From assembly GCA_003116995.1 (NCBI GenBank), contig BDSL01000017.1, positions 248,001 through 312,000 on the forward strand: 64,000 nt of DNA, in the 5' to 3' direction. The translations under genes and the position numbers were made by a program. Within the stretch, counting starts at the first letter, position 1, and every line of letters begins with the position of its first letter. Below are positions 53,892 to 64,000 of this stretch, one piece after another. This stretch comes from Yamagishiella unicocca. Lineage: Eukaryota; Chlorophyta; Chlorophyceae; Chlamydomonadales; Volvocaceae. Under the pieces are notes generated by a model. It was not told where the DNA came from. It saw only the letters and a list, made by a program, of their open reading frames with translations, and ran no database searches.

Positions 53892-55533
53892 TGCTGGGGA
53901 TGATGTACAGAAGATGTACCGCTTTTGTATAGGTGGACTTTGTTGGTAGCCAGCGTGCCAAGCGTGGCCTAGTTCCTGACACGTGGTGTCATACTCCCTG
54001 ACCTATGTCCAGCACGGACCCGCTGGGATAGGAATACATGATTACACAAGGGCCTCACAGCAGCCGAGCCGGGCCACGCCGGGCGTAAGGCATTGAGCCG
54101 CCGTGTTGCGCGATCAGCAGGCCTTTGATGAGCCTAGCAGCCGTCGGCAGATGGAGGTTGAGGCGGCCTAGGGGGGAGAAAAACGGGCCCAGGATGACAT
54201 CAGAAGGAGGTGTTGGGATGGTTGGGGACAGGATGACGCACGTCGCGAAGGTCTGTGACGCAGGCGCACGGAGTCTAGCAGCATGTTGGCCAGTTTTGTA
54301 GTCCGCAGCATGTTGGCCAGTTTTGTAGTCAATGGAGGCCAGCGCAACACGGCTGCTTGCCCGTGTTTGAGTCACGCTGCAGCTTCGTATGGCAACCAAA
54401 AAAACTCGGAACGTGTCGGAATGCCTGGCACAGCGCCGCGGCGCGGAATGTCGTGGTAGGAAAGGGTAGGGAGAAGTGTGTTATAACAGGTGTCATGGGT
54501 TTGTCAGGTTATGACAGGTCGCAGGAAAGGGTAGGGAGATGCGTCACAACACACTTCTCCCTACCCTTTCCTGCTACAGCTGTCGTGGATTGGTTGTCGT
54601 GACAGCTGTCAGAAGGCTCAACCGAGTCGGCAATTCGCTGGAAAGGGTAGGGAGATGCGTGCATAAGGGCGCAACCGAGTCGGCAATCAATGCACGTACA
54701 AGGGCTCAACCGAGTCGGCAATCAATGCACGTACGTTCCCTTTGGGGATGCAGCCCTCAATGCCGTGGCCCAGCCCGAGCGGCAATGCTCGACTAGAAGG
54801 CAGCGTGCGCTGCCCTGTCAGAGGAGCCAAGCATTGGGGACCTGCTCGCCCACGCAAATGTTAGGCACTTGAAGGTTGGGGCAAGGGGGTAAAGGATAAT
54901 CCGCGGATCTACGGCCGACAAACTAAGGGCGATGGTGGTGGTCCAGACAGGTCCAGAAGAGAGGGGCGCCGACTAGACGGAGCGGAGGCGCTGCTGCTGA
55001 CTCATAGTGTGAAGGTGGTAAGGCAATGTAGACTGTAGCCAAAGTAGGGAGCTACGAAAGCGACTAAGTAGTGCGCGAAGTAAAGGCGGCTGAAAGGAGA
55101 CGCTGGCCGTTAAAGCGCACAGCCAGCGAAGGGAACGTCAGCACGGCAAGCAAGCGCAACAAACCAAGGCCACGAGGACGGGGGAAACACAAAAACCGGG
55201 CAGACGGTGCCCCGGGCACACCCACAGGCAACCACCAACACGGCCACAACCACAAACAACCAAAAAAACAAATAGGCGGAACAAAGCGCACGGATAGGCG
55301 GACAGCGTATGGATAGGTCTTGGCTTTTATGCGAGTGTGTGGCTGCAGCTGGCGACGTGCCCCATGTCGCGCTAGCATGCAGGCTGCGACATAGGTTGCC
55401 AGGATCAAACGGGTGCTTCGTTTAACATGGCAGCGACATGCGGCAGTCTATTTTGCCTCGCTAACACGGACACCGCAGGCTGCGTGCGAAGTGGGCAAGT
55501 CGATTCCAGTAGGATAACCTTGGGGGACAACCT
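53892..55533. other. Region between the LINE and the methyltransferase repeats
   Basis: Contains a 26-bp tandem duplication (AGCATGTTGGCCAGTTTTGT, near 54280 and 54307), a 25-bp inverted repeat (54458-54572) and a tandem CCGAGTCGGCAATCAATGCA motif (54674-54729). A Lys/Arg-rich open frame at 55071-55316, opening on GTG, could be an upstream exon of the methyltransferase gene, but no splice link was found. Confidence 0.45.
54458..54572. repeat. 25-bp perfect inverted repeat with extra direct copies
   Basis: AGGAAAGGGTAGGGAGAAGT plus five more bases at 54458-54482 is the exact reverse complement of 54548-54572. The loop (54522-54540) and the flank (54640-54656) hold direct copies of GGAAAGGGTAGGGAGAT. 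It may be a small MITE-like element. Confidence 0.85.
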
Positions 55534-58500
55534 ATCAGTGTCGCAGGGATGTAGGCGCCCTTTTGCCCTGTGGGTTGACAAAGTTGCAAAAGCGCAGCGC
55601 AGTGTTTTAGTTTGCCCTCGACGGCACGGGCTTACAAGCCCGGCCGCCCCCGCCCCGACGCACCATTTACCAGACACACAATGGCGCCGGCGGCTCCCGT
55701 GGCCCAACCCTGCCTGAGCCGGCCAAAGACGTAGATGGCGGGCTGCCCTTCTCCCCAGCGGCTGCGGGCGCAGCGGCTGCGGCGGGTGAGGCTGCGGCTG
55801 TGGAGGTCACATGCATCCAGGTGAGGCTTGCCGGGGCCCTGGGATTCACAGCGTGGCCCTCTGGTCACATCGGTGTAGCAGCGGTGTAGCGTTCACTGGC
55901 CTGTGGGTGGGTGAAGCCCTGTCAGGGCAGGAGCGGCAGCTGCCTTATTGCACTGGCGACGGTGTTATGCTACTGCAACCCGCCCGAAACTGACCCTTTC
56001 CCGCCTGTGGTACACACAGGCTGGGCCAGCAGGCCGCCGTGCGGGGACGACTACCCGCTCTCAGGCGGCCACGGCAGCTGCCGGCCCGCCCGCGCCTTGT
56101 GCGGCACTGCCCCTCCGCCCGGAAACGGCCAGGTCTACGGGCGGGGCCTGCTGCCCCATTACCCAAACCCGGGATGGCGCCATCGGATCTCGGGACGCGT
56201 TCCCGCCTGAACCGGCTGAGGACGCGGAGGGTAGGCTGCCCTTCTCAGCGGCTGCGGCTGCAGTGGCTGGGACGGGTGAGGCTGCTGGGTCGCAGGCCGC
56301 GGACACGTCCACACGCATTCAGGTGAGACAGCACGAGCCTTGGCGCTTGTGTCATGGCCGTTGTAGCAACGGTGTAGCGTTCGTTTGCTGTGCGGGTGGG
56401 CGCAGCCCCTGGGGGGGAGGCGGAAGGCGCGACGCTGGGTGACATGTCTGTGACTGGGTGTACCAGTGCCGTATCAGTGTAGCTGCTCTTTGCCCTGTGG
56501 CCCCGCCCCCGACGCGACCGCCCCGCCCCGTTCCAATCTGAATGACGTAGGAGACGGCTGCCGCTACAGGAGGGAGCGAGTCGCCGCCTGAACCGGCCGA
56601 GGACGTAAAGGGTGGGCTGCCCTTCTCAGCGGCAGCGGGCGCAGCGGCTGGGGCGGGTGAGGCTGCTGCTGCGCAGGCCGCGGACACGTCCACATGCATT
56701 CAGGTGAGATGGCAAGGGTCCTGACGGCTGGGTCATGCCAGTGTAGCAACGGTGTAGCGTTCGTTTGCCGTGTGGGGGAGCGTACATTAGCTGCATTGCT
56801 TCCTGCACGGCACTCCTTTCACATCAGTGTCGCAGGGATGTAGGCGCCCTTTTGCCCTGTGGGTTGACAAAGTTGCAAAAGCGCAGCGCAGTGTTTTAGT
56901 TTGCCCTCGACGGCACGGGCTTACAAGCCCGGCCGCCCCCGCTCCGACGCACCATTATCAGACACGCAATGGCGCCGGCGGCTCCCGTGGCCCAACCCTG
57001 CCTGAGCCGGCCAAAGACGTAGATGGCGGGCTGCCCTTCTCCCCAGCGGCTGCGGGCGCAGCGGCTGCGGCGGGTGAGGCTGCGGCTGTGGAGGTCACAT
57101 GCATCTAGGTGAGGCTTGCCGGGGCCCTGGGATTCACAGCGTGGCCCTCTGGTCACATCGGTGTAGCAGCGGTGTAGCGTTCACTGGCCTGTGGGTGGGT
57201 GAAGCCCTGTCAGGGCAGGAGCGGCAGCTGCCTTATTGGACTGGCGACGGTGTTATGCTACTGCAACCCGCCCGAAACTGACCCTTTCCCGCCTGTGGTA
57301 CACACAGGCTGGGCCAGCAGGCCGCCGTGCGGGGACGACTACCCGCTCTCAGGCGGCCACGGCAGCTGCCGGCCCGCCCGCGCCTTGTGCGGCACTGCCC
57401 CTCCGCCCGGAAACGGCCAGGTCTACGGGCGGGGCCTGCTGCCCCATTACCCAAACCCGGGATGGCGCCATCGGATCTCGGGACGCGTTCCCGCCTGAAC
57501 CGGCTGAGGACGCGGAGGGTAGGCTGCCCTTCTCAGCGGCTGCGGCTGCAGTGGCTGGGACGGGTGAGGCTGCTGGGTCGCAGGCCGCGGACACGTCCAC
57601 ACGCATTCAGGTGAGACAGCACGAGCCTTGGCGCTTGTGTCATGGCCGTTGTAGCAACGGTGTAGCGTTCGTTTGCTGTGCGGGTGGGCGCAGCCCCTGG
57701 GGGGGAGGCGGAAGGCGCGACGCTGGGTGACATGTCTGTGACTGGGTGTACCAGTGCCGTATCAGTGTAGCTGCTCTTTGCCCTGTGGCCCCGCCCCCGA
57801 CGCGACCGCCCCGCCCCGTTCCAATCTGAATGACGTAGGAGACGGCTGCCGCTACAGGAGGGAGCGAGTCGCCGCCTGAACCGGCCGAGGACGTAAAGGG
57901 TGGGCTGCCCTTCTCAGCGGCAGCGGGCGCAGCGGCTGGGGCGGGTGAGGCTGCTGCTGCGCAGGCCGCGGACACGTCCACATGCATTCAGGTGAGATGG
58001 CAAGGGTCCTGACGGCTGGGTCATGCCAGTGTAGCAACGGTGTAGCGTTCGTTTGCCGTGTGGGGGAGCGTACATTAGCTGCATTGCTTCCTGCACGGCA
58101 CTCCTTTCACATCAGTGTCGCAGGGATGTAGGCGCCCTTTTGCCCTGTGGGTTGACAAAGTTGCAAAAGCGCAGCGCAGTGTTTTAGTTTGCCCTCGACG
58201 GCACGGGCTTACAAGCCCGGCCGCCCCCGCTCCGACGCACCATTTACCAGACACGCAATGGCGCCGGCGGCTCCCGTGGCCCAACCCTGCCTGAGCCGGC
58301 CAAAGACGTAGATGGCGGGCTGCCCTTCTCCCCAGCGGCTGCGGGCGCAGCGGCTGCGGCGGGTGAGGCTGCGGCTGTGGAGGTCACATGCATCCAGGTG
58401 AGGCTTGCCGGGGCCCTGGGATTCACAGCGTGGCCCTCTGGTCACATCGGTGTAGCAGCGGTGTAGCGTTCACTGGCCTGTGGGTGGGTGAAGCCCTGTC

Positions 58501-59040
58501 AGGGCAGGAGCGGCAGCTGCCTTATTGGACTGGCGACGGTGTTATGCTACTGCAACCCGCCCGAAACTGACCCTTTCCCGCCTGTGGTACACACAGGCTG
58601 GGCCAGCAGGCCGCCGTGCGGGGACGACTACCCGCTCTCAGGCGGCCACGGCAGCTGCCGGCCCGCCCGCGCCTTGTGCGGCACTGCCCCTCCGCCCGGA
58701 AACGGCCAGGTCTACGGGCGGGGCCTGCTGCCCCATTACCCAAACCCGGGATGGCGCCATCGGATCTCGGGACGCGTTCCCGCCTGAACCGGCTGAGGAC
58801 GCGGAGGGTAGGCTGCCCTTCTCAGCGGCTGCGGCTGCAGTGGCTGGGACGGGTGAGGCTGCTGGGTCGCAGGCCGCGGACACGTCCACACGCATTCAGG
58901 TGAGACAGCACGAGCCTTGGCGCTTGTGTCATGGCCGTTGTAGCAACGGTGTAGCGTTCGTTTGCTGTGCGGGTGGGCGCAGCCCCTGGGGGGGAGGCGG
59001 AAGGCGCGACGCTGGGTGACATGTCTGTGACTGGGTGTAC
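55534..59040 (+). repeat. 1.29-kb higher-order repeat, 2.7 copies
   Basis: Units begin at 55534, 56823 and 58111; the third is cut at 59040. Each full unit holds three related sub-blocks, each with an exon ending CAG|GTGAG and an intron with GTGTAGCGTTC. Units 2 and 3 are almost identical; unit 1 differs by a handful of bases. Confidence 0.95.
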
Positions 59041-60416
59041 TGGCAGCATCGTGAGATCAGAATGCGGTTACACCCTCTCCACCGACGCACCCGCCACAGG
59101 ATGCCTTGAGGTGCGGTTGCAGAGGCCTGGGAAGGCGCAGTCTAGCGATACTGTAGCAGTGTAGCAGCCCCCCGTGTAGCAGCAGTGTAGCAGCAGTTAG
59201 CTTGGTTCGACTTCGGTGCCTGCGGGATGTTAGGTTTGCCGCTGATGGGCAAGGGAGGTCGCGTTTTCGGTGGCGTTCCTTACTGCTGCAGGCGTTGATC
59301 AGCCAACTTCGTGACAGTGATGGGGTCGTACGGCTGTCCACTGCCGGCAGCAACGCGGACCAGCTCATTACTGCAAGTTACCGACTCGTTGGGGGTAAGT
59401 CCTGTTCATAGTTGTTGGTATTATTGGCAGTGCACCAGGAAGGGCCCCTGTTGCTGAGCATCTGTAACATGGACGTGCAGATGTGGTCACGCCCACAATG
59501 TTAAAACCAGCAAGCGAGGCCATCCAAGCTGTACACTCGAAGTGGTCACACATGGAGGTACGTCACGGGGTTTCGAGTTCGTGAGCCCGCCCCAAACTAA
59601 CTGTGTCGTGCCACCATTAAACCGCGCAGAACAGGCTGGGCGGTGGTGCCAACGGTGGACCGGGCATGTACGGCACATTGGCCTGCAAGGGCATTTCCAC
59701 CGTATTCGCGCTGCTCGTCCTGCTCACTGACATGTGCTCATTCAGCGTGCTTGTGGACCCCGGCGCGGGCCTTGGTCGGGCGCTGGTGCACGCAGTCCTA
59801 CTGGGACTGCGACACGCCTGGGGATTTGAACTGGATGTTGGCAGGGCATCGCAGGCCGTGGAGGCCTGCCGCATAGCCTTATGCGCATCCTTTCTTAAAT
59901 CTCACGGTAAGGAGAACTTATCCCTCAGCATTGTCGTGACCTGCCAAGTGGTGTGATTCTCGACATGCGTTTGTCTTTGCAGGGGAAATAGCTGCTCGCT
60001 ACCTGGCGTCATGGTGGCCAAAAGTCCAGCACTCATCGGTCGCTGAGCTGCCTGAAAATTGCCTTGATGGTTCGACCCACCTTTACACTTTCTGGGAGGG
60101 TTGGGCACCGGACGACCGCAAGGAGCTTGCCGCCAGGGTCAACGCGAGCAAAGATCTCAAGGTTTGTACGGCGCATACTGCTACTGGCGCATACTGCTAC
60201 TGGCCATGCTTACGTAATGACCGCACTGACGATTTTTTGCATGCGCATATGCAGGGCCTTGCCTTTGTGCAACACAGCGAGGTCAACATGCAGGAATCTT
60301 TTACAGGCGCTGGATTCCGTAACCTGAAACTCGTTGCAGTGTGCACAGGCGTGGGCATGTCGGGGAGCGGCCGCAAGTTTACGGCGTACATCTTCAAGCG
60401 GCTGCCTCCGGCATAG
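55674..60416 (+). CDS. DOT1-like class I methyltransferase with repeated N-terminal exons (5' end unknown)
   Basis: Probable SAM-dependent methyltransferase. Repeat exons: 55674-55820, 56020-56322, 56551-56703; 56962-57108, 57308-57610, 57839-57991; 58251-58397, 58597-58899. All begin and end in phase 0 and encode PEPAxDVxGGLPFS, an Ala-rich stretch and a T-I-Q-type end. Downstream exons: 59292-59394, 59481-59557, 59630-59906, 59983-60161, 60255-60416. The catalytic part has LVDPGAGLGRALVHAVL (SAM-binding motif I), WGFELDV (acidic motif II), THLYTFWEGW, and a C-terminal GMSGSGRKFTAYIFKRL. That resembles DOT1-type folds of chlamydomonads; substrate unknown. Exon 1 of repeat copy 2 ends ATC TAG at 57106-57108, so including it would stop translation. 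The start codon and first exon were not identified, so the span is partial at the 5' end. Confidence 0.65.
57106..57108 (+). other. In-frame TAG as last codon of a repeated exon
   Basis: Repeat copies 1 and 3 read ATC CAG before the GTGAGG donor, while copy 2 reads ATC TAG. The change makes a stop codon at the exon end if this exon is retained. Confidence 0.85.
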
Positions 60417-62245
60417 CTGACCACACCGGCGGGTTTTTCCCGATGTATCGAGTGTGGGTAGCGGACTAGTACTGCAATCGGCGGCTTGTATCGTGCTATT
60501 CCGTGGTGAGGGCCGGGGCGATTTATGGGGCCAGGGCTGTGGCAGATGTAGTGCAAGCAGATATAGTGCTCCGTACGCGCATTTACCGTGCAGTGGGTTT
60601 ATTGAATGAGTAGCACACGTGACCGGAAAGGGATTCACCCGTTGTGTTTTTGCATCGATTGACACACAAAATGTGGCGCCGCACGGCCAGTACTGCCCCA
60701 TGCGCCTATGTTACTCCTGCAGCTATTACCAGGCCCTTGGCCCTGCAGCTATTACCAGGCCCTTGGCCCTACCTGCCACCGCCTGAAAATACCCGACCAC
60801 CGTAGAATACACCGACGCGCCGCAAACACACACAGCAGCGTACCGTCCTCAAAGACACGACGCATCACGCGCTGACAGAGTCCCCCAAGCATGTATGCAC
60901 CCCCCTTTTCTATAGCCGGAGTGGAAACTGGGCAGAGCAGCGCGCGTGCATCCGATTCACTCTGGCAAGCTCCCAGGCCTCGGGCTACTACAACTATAGT
61001 TTATATTACTATTAAAACACAAAATCAACGACAAACATAGGGAGCGCTTAGCCGACGGGGGAACACGATAAGATCCGATGGCTGTCATCCCCGTTGGCAA
61101 GCTGCAAGAAGTGCTTGTGCCCGCCGAATGCAACAGCGATAAACATGTACAAAACTAAGATGATGTTTGGAGTCACCGGAGCGCTGCCGGCTACACCCCA
61201 GTAGAGTAGAGTCACACACCCCAGTAGAGTTGAGCGGAGCTGAGTAATAATCGAGCTAGCTGCTTCAACTTGAAAACTATTAAGTAAAAGACAGAATCTA
61301 TTACATAGTTAGCGCGAACAGTGGCTTTCATTTACCGCATTATGGGATGCGTTGCTGTCGGCCCATAGACCGCAACCTGCAATTCTTGAGGGCCTACAGC
61401 GCATAACCATGTCGCTTTGGTACACCTCACACAAATATATTAAGTTGTCAGGGTTACGCGACCGTACGCTAGAGGTTGTGAGGGGTTGCACCCCTAAGGA
61501 TAACATGTCGATAAGCTTGGTTGCCCAATATAAGTACTTTTGGACCGGCTTGTAACTAATCATCCGATATCGAAACAAGCTCAAAGCAGCGTTGCTATCG
61601 GACCAGCCAGCCAAAAGTGGCCAAAGGTGTCACGGAATACGGCTCCGTAAATCACCGAAATAGGCAACAGAATGATAACACTATAGGTGAGTAGCAACTT
61701 TGAGCCTCCTTACGCATAAAAGCATTTAACTATGTGTCCAGTGGGTCTCATTCTCTCATACGTGCCACTCAGACGTGCCCCAGGCCTAAAACCGTGATCA
61801 CGCCAGAAGAAAGCTGACCGACTTATCACGTTAACATAAATAAGTCCTCATTCCTCTGCTTACTGGTGTCAGTAACCCATACGCAAAGTGTAAACCATCA
61901 GGCGCCGGAACCAGGACGAGCTCCATGAATTGGCCTCGAGAATCCCCCAAACTGAACTACCACAATTCTTACTCTGTGAAAAGCCTAGCTTATATGATCG
62001 CCTCAGCTCCTGCAGCGCCATTGGGCGTAACGCCTGGGGATGTTGGAAAAGCAACAATGTTTTACTTAGGTGGACTGCAATAACAAACATGCTTTTAGGT
62101 TTTGCTCTGATGCTTGTGCTGCGCACGTCGTAGCTTGTTGTCAGCATCCCGCGGGTTGTTAGCATACTACGCGAAGCGCGCTGGAAAGTAGCGTCAGTAA
62201 CGTATTGAGGGTCGCCTGCGGTGCCAGCTAGCACTGCGCCCGGAC
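60417..62245. other. Intergenic region before the F-box gene
   Basis: No gene seen. A 26-bp tandem duplication (CCTGCAGCTATTACCAGGCC and six more bases) lies at 60717-60768. The remainder has lower GC and only short open frames. Confidence 0.5.
60717..60768. repeat. 26-bp tandem duplication
   Basis: Two perfect adjacent copies at 60717-60742 and 60743-60768. Confidence 0.9.
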
Positions 62246-63328
62246 ATGGATGGCATGTCGCTCCGCGCGGCTTGCATCGCAGCCCCATCCGCAGCAGCAG
62301 CGGTCGATCCGGGCAGTATGTCAGCCGCTCGGGTGCCACAAGATGTCCTGGCTGTTGTCTTCTGCCATATCAGCATGAGCGTCCGCGACCGCGGCGCCGC
62401 CCGCCTCGTGTGCCGTCATTGGCGCTCGGCGGTGGATGGCCTCACCGTCCGCCGGCTAGCGCTGCGGAGCCCTGGCCCTGGCAACTGCGCTCTTCTTCTG
62501 CCTCGGCGCTTTCCCCTCCTTCAGGTTCTGTCCCTGGGCAGCGCCGTCACGTCCAGCCGCGCCGCGTTCGCATCGGCGCTTGCCGCTCTGCCGATGCTCG
62601 GCCAGCTCTCGCGGCTTTCCCTGGAGTTCGCCTCACCCGCGGCCGTCCGCCTTCCCTCCTCCCTGCACGCGCTCAGCCGCCTGCAAGCGCTGTCGGTGTC
62701 AATCAATGCCGTACAGCAGGGGCAGGGGCAGGCTGGGGCCGGGGCCGGAGCGGCCGTCAGCGCCACTGGCGGCGGCGATGGTGGTGGTGGTGGCGGTGCA
62801 GCAGGCGACTACGATGAAGGCATTGCGCCCACCAGAGGCTACCATGGTTCCGGAGCCAGGTCCGTGGCGGCCAATGGCCGAGGGCTGTATGCGCCCGTAG
62901 CTGCCGACGACGGCGGCGGCGGCGGCTGGGGTAGCGGCGGCGTGAGCAGCGCCAGCTCAGCGGCGGCGGCGGCGCTGCGCATTCCGCCGTCGGGCCTGGT
63001 GCCTCTTCTTGCCGTACTCAGCCAGCTGACCTCCCTGGAGCTCGTCCACCTGGCTGCGTCCGTGCCAGACGTCCTGGCCGCCGTACGGGCGGCGTCTCGG
63101 TCGGCTGCTGCCGTACATGCGGCGGCTGTGAAGGGCGGCGGAGGTGGCGGAGGTGGCGGAGGTGGCGGCGGCGACGGTGAAGATGGCGGCGTTGGGCTGC
63201 GGAGGCTGGTGCTGGTTGGCAGCGGCATTAACCTGACCGGGGTGGGCGAGCCAGCGGCGGTGGCACAGCTGGCCCGCCTGGAGGTGCGGGGTGCCGTAGG
63301 CGGGGTGGGTGGATGGAAGGACGTTTGA
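62246..63328 (+). CDS. F-box/LRR-like protein, 5' part; continues beyond the window
   Basis: Probable substrate-recognition subunit of an SCF ubiquitin ligase. After a short Ala-rich leader, residues about 29-65 form an F-box: VPQDVLAVVFCHI, then AARLVCRHWRSAV and LTVRRLAL. LRR-like segments follow (FPLLQVLSLGS, LGQLSRLSLEFA, LSRLQALSVS, LSQLTSLELVHL, LRRLVLVGSGINL), separated by Gly- and Ala-rich inserts including a poly-Gly run. The open frame ends at 63328, but the real exon probably stops earlier at a GT donor, for example after QLARLE, with later exons outside the window. The ATG at 62246 is chosen because the F-box follows it closely; Met at 62255 is an alternative. Confidence 0.72.
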   Translation: MDGMSLRAACIAAPSAAAAVDPGSMSAARVPQDVLAVVFCHISMSVRDRGAARLVCRHWRSAVDGLTVRRLALRSPGPGNCALLLPRRFPLLQVLSLGSAVTSSRAAFASALAALPMLGQLSRLSLEFASPAAVRLPSSLHALSRLQALSVSINAVQQGQGQAGAGAGAAVSATGGGDGGGGGGAAGDYDEGIAPTRGYHGSGARSVAANGRGLYAPVAADDGGGGGWGSGGVSSASSAAAAALRIPPSGLVPLLAVLSQLTSLELVHLAASVPDVLAAVRAASRSAAAVHAAAVKGGGGGGGGGGGGGDGEDGGVGLRRLVLVGSGINLTGVGEPAAVAQLARLEVRGAVGGVGGWKDV

Positions 63329-64000
63329 GCGGAAACCCGTAGGTGGGGTGGGGGGTGGGTAGTGGGGGGGTATGGGGTGAGAGAAGTTGGGATTGGTCGG
63401 TTGGATGTGGTGGTGTAGGCAACTGCGACGGCGACGGCAACTGCACGGGCTGGCAATGACAGGGGTACTTGGCGGTGGCGGAGGCCGAGTGGGAGGTGGA
63501 CCGCGCATATAGGCGGCAACACCAGGGCACAAAGGAGAGGGTATTACATCTACGGGGTAGCCGACCGGGGTGCTGGCTGTCACGTTGCTGGGTGACGTGT
63601 CGTCGACTCAACCCAGTGGCTGCTGTACGGGCCGTACGCGGCGCCATAGGGCCCACGTGCACGTGTGTTGGGGCCGGGAGGCGGGCCATGCGGGTTTCCC
63701 TCCAAGGTGGGGCAGGTAGGGGGGGAGCGGCGGCACCGGCGCCGGCACCGGCACAGGCACCGGGGCACAGGCAGGGGTGATGAGGGGTTTCGAGGAAGAC
63801 CCGTGGATGCGAGAAAACCCGTGATGAAGGGGGGAGGCAGAGAGCAGCGGGGTCGGTGTGCCTAAGTTGGGCGGGGGTGGCAGGGGGGCCGGGCAGCCCG
63901 CGTCTCGGACGTTTCCCCATTCCCCGCAGTACAAAACCCTTGGTTACCCCTCCCCCGGTTTGACTGCCCCCCCTTTTTCCGGCACAGACTCTCTCTGTGG
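63329..64000. other. Probable intron of the F-box gene
   Basis: G-rich non-coding sequence with a copy of the dispersed TCGAGGAAGACCCGTGGATG motif at 63789. A possible acceptor (CCCCGCAG) is at about 63930. Nothing else is recognised before the window ends. Confidence 0.4.

Noticed and set aside
55948..56442. 164-residue open frame repeated at 57236 and 58525 as a separate gene
   Set aside because: It spans the exon 2 frame of each repeat plus intron sequence on both sides. The part within 56020-56322 is kept as an exon.

Overview
The window is nuclear DNA from a GC-rich green alga, most likely a volvocine/chlamydomonadalean relative of Chlamydomonas. The evidence is: genes split into many short exons with short introns; Ala/Gly/Gln/Pro homopolymer runs in proteins; TGTAA-type poly(A) signals downstream of several genes; a TTTTAGGG-type telomere-like tract; and minisatellites packed into introns. 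There are no bacterial operons, CRISPR arrays or rRNA genes. Gene models were built by hand from reading frame, splice-site phase and family motifs. Exon coordinates are given for each gene, and splice sites are inferred, not proven.

Layout. 1-2727: no confident gene. 2728-9725 (-): nine-exon CAP10/GT90-type glycosyltransferase with a signal anchor; its introns carry private minisatellites and one telomere-like tract. 10539-14834 (+): nine-exon TFIIF beta subunit (RAP30), divergent from the GT90 gene. 17986-21669, 26189-30524 and 34199-38702 (all +): three tandem paralogues with the same eight-exon, same-phase structure. Each encodes a secreted protein with a Kazal-like Cys motif, a V8/trypsin-type peptidase domain and a C-terminal lectin-like region. 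In all three the expected catalytic Ser is Asp. 42116-48271 (-): seven-exon multi-pass membrane protein with a central region resembling the C-terminal half of long plant SBP proteins, but no SBP zinc finger. 48629-53881 (-): an apparently intact L1-like LINE with ORF1 and ORF2 overlapping as TAATG and a candidate 10-bp target-site duplication. About 55674-60416 (+): a class I (DOT1-like) methyltransferase gene preceded by a 1.29-kb higher-order repeat in which each unit holds three homologous phase-0 exons. 62246-window end (+): the start of an F-box/LRR-like gene.

The genes do not form a pathway. The most unusual systems are the tandem family of apparently inactive (or re-wired) secreted V8-like proteases and the repeat-expanded methyltransferase gene, one of whose repeated exons ends in an in-frame TAG. 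Intergenic stretches (about 15-18, 22-26, 30.5-34 and 38.7-42 kb) hold short tandem repeats and repeat fragments but no gene I can support.
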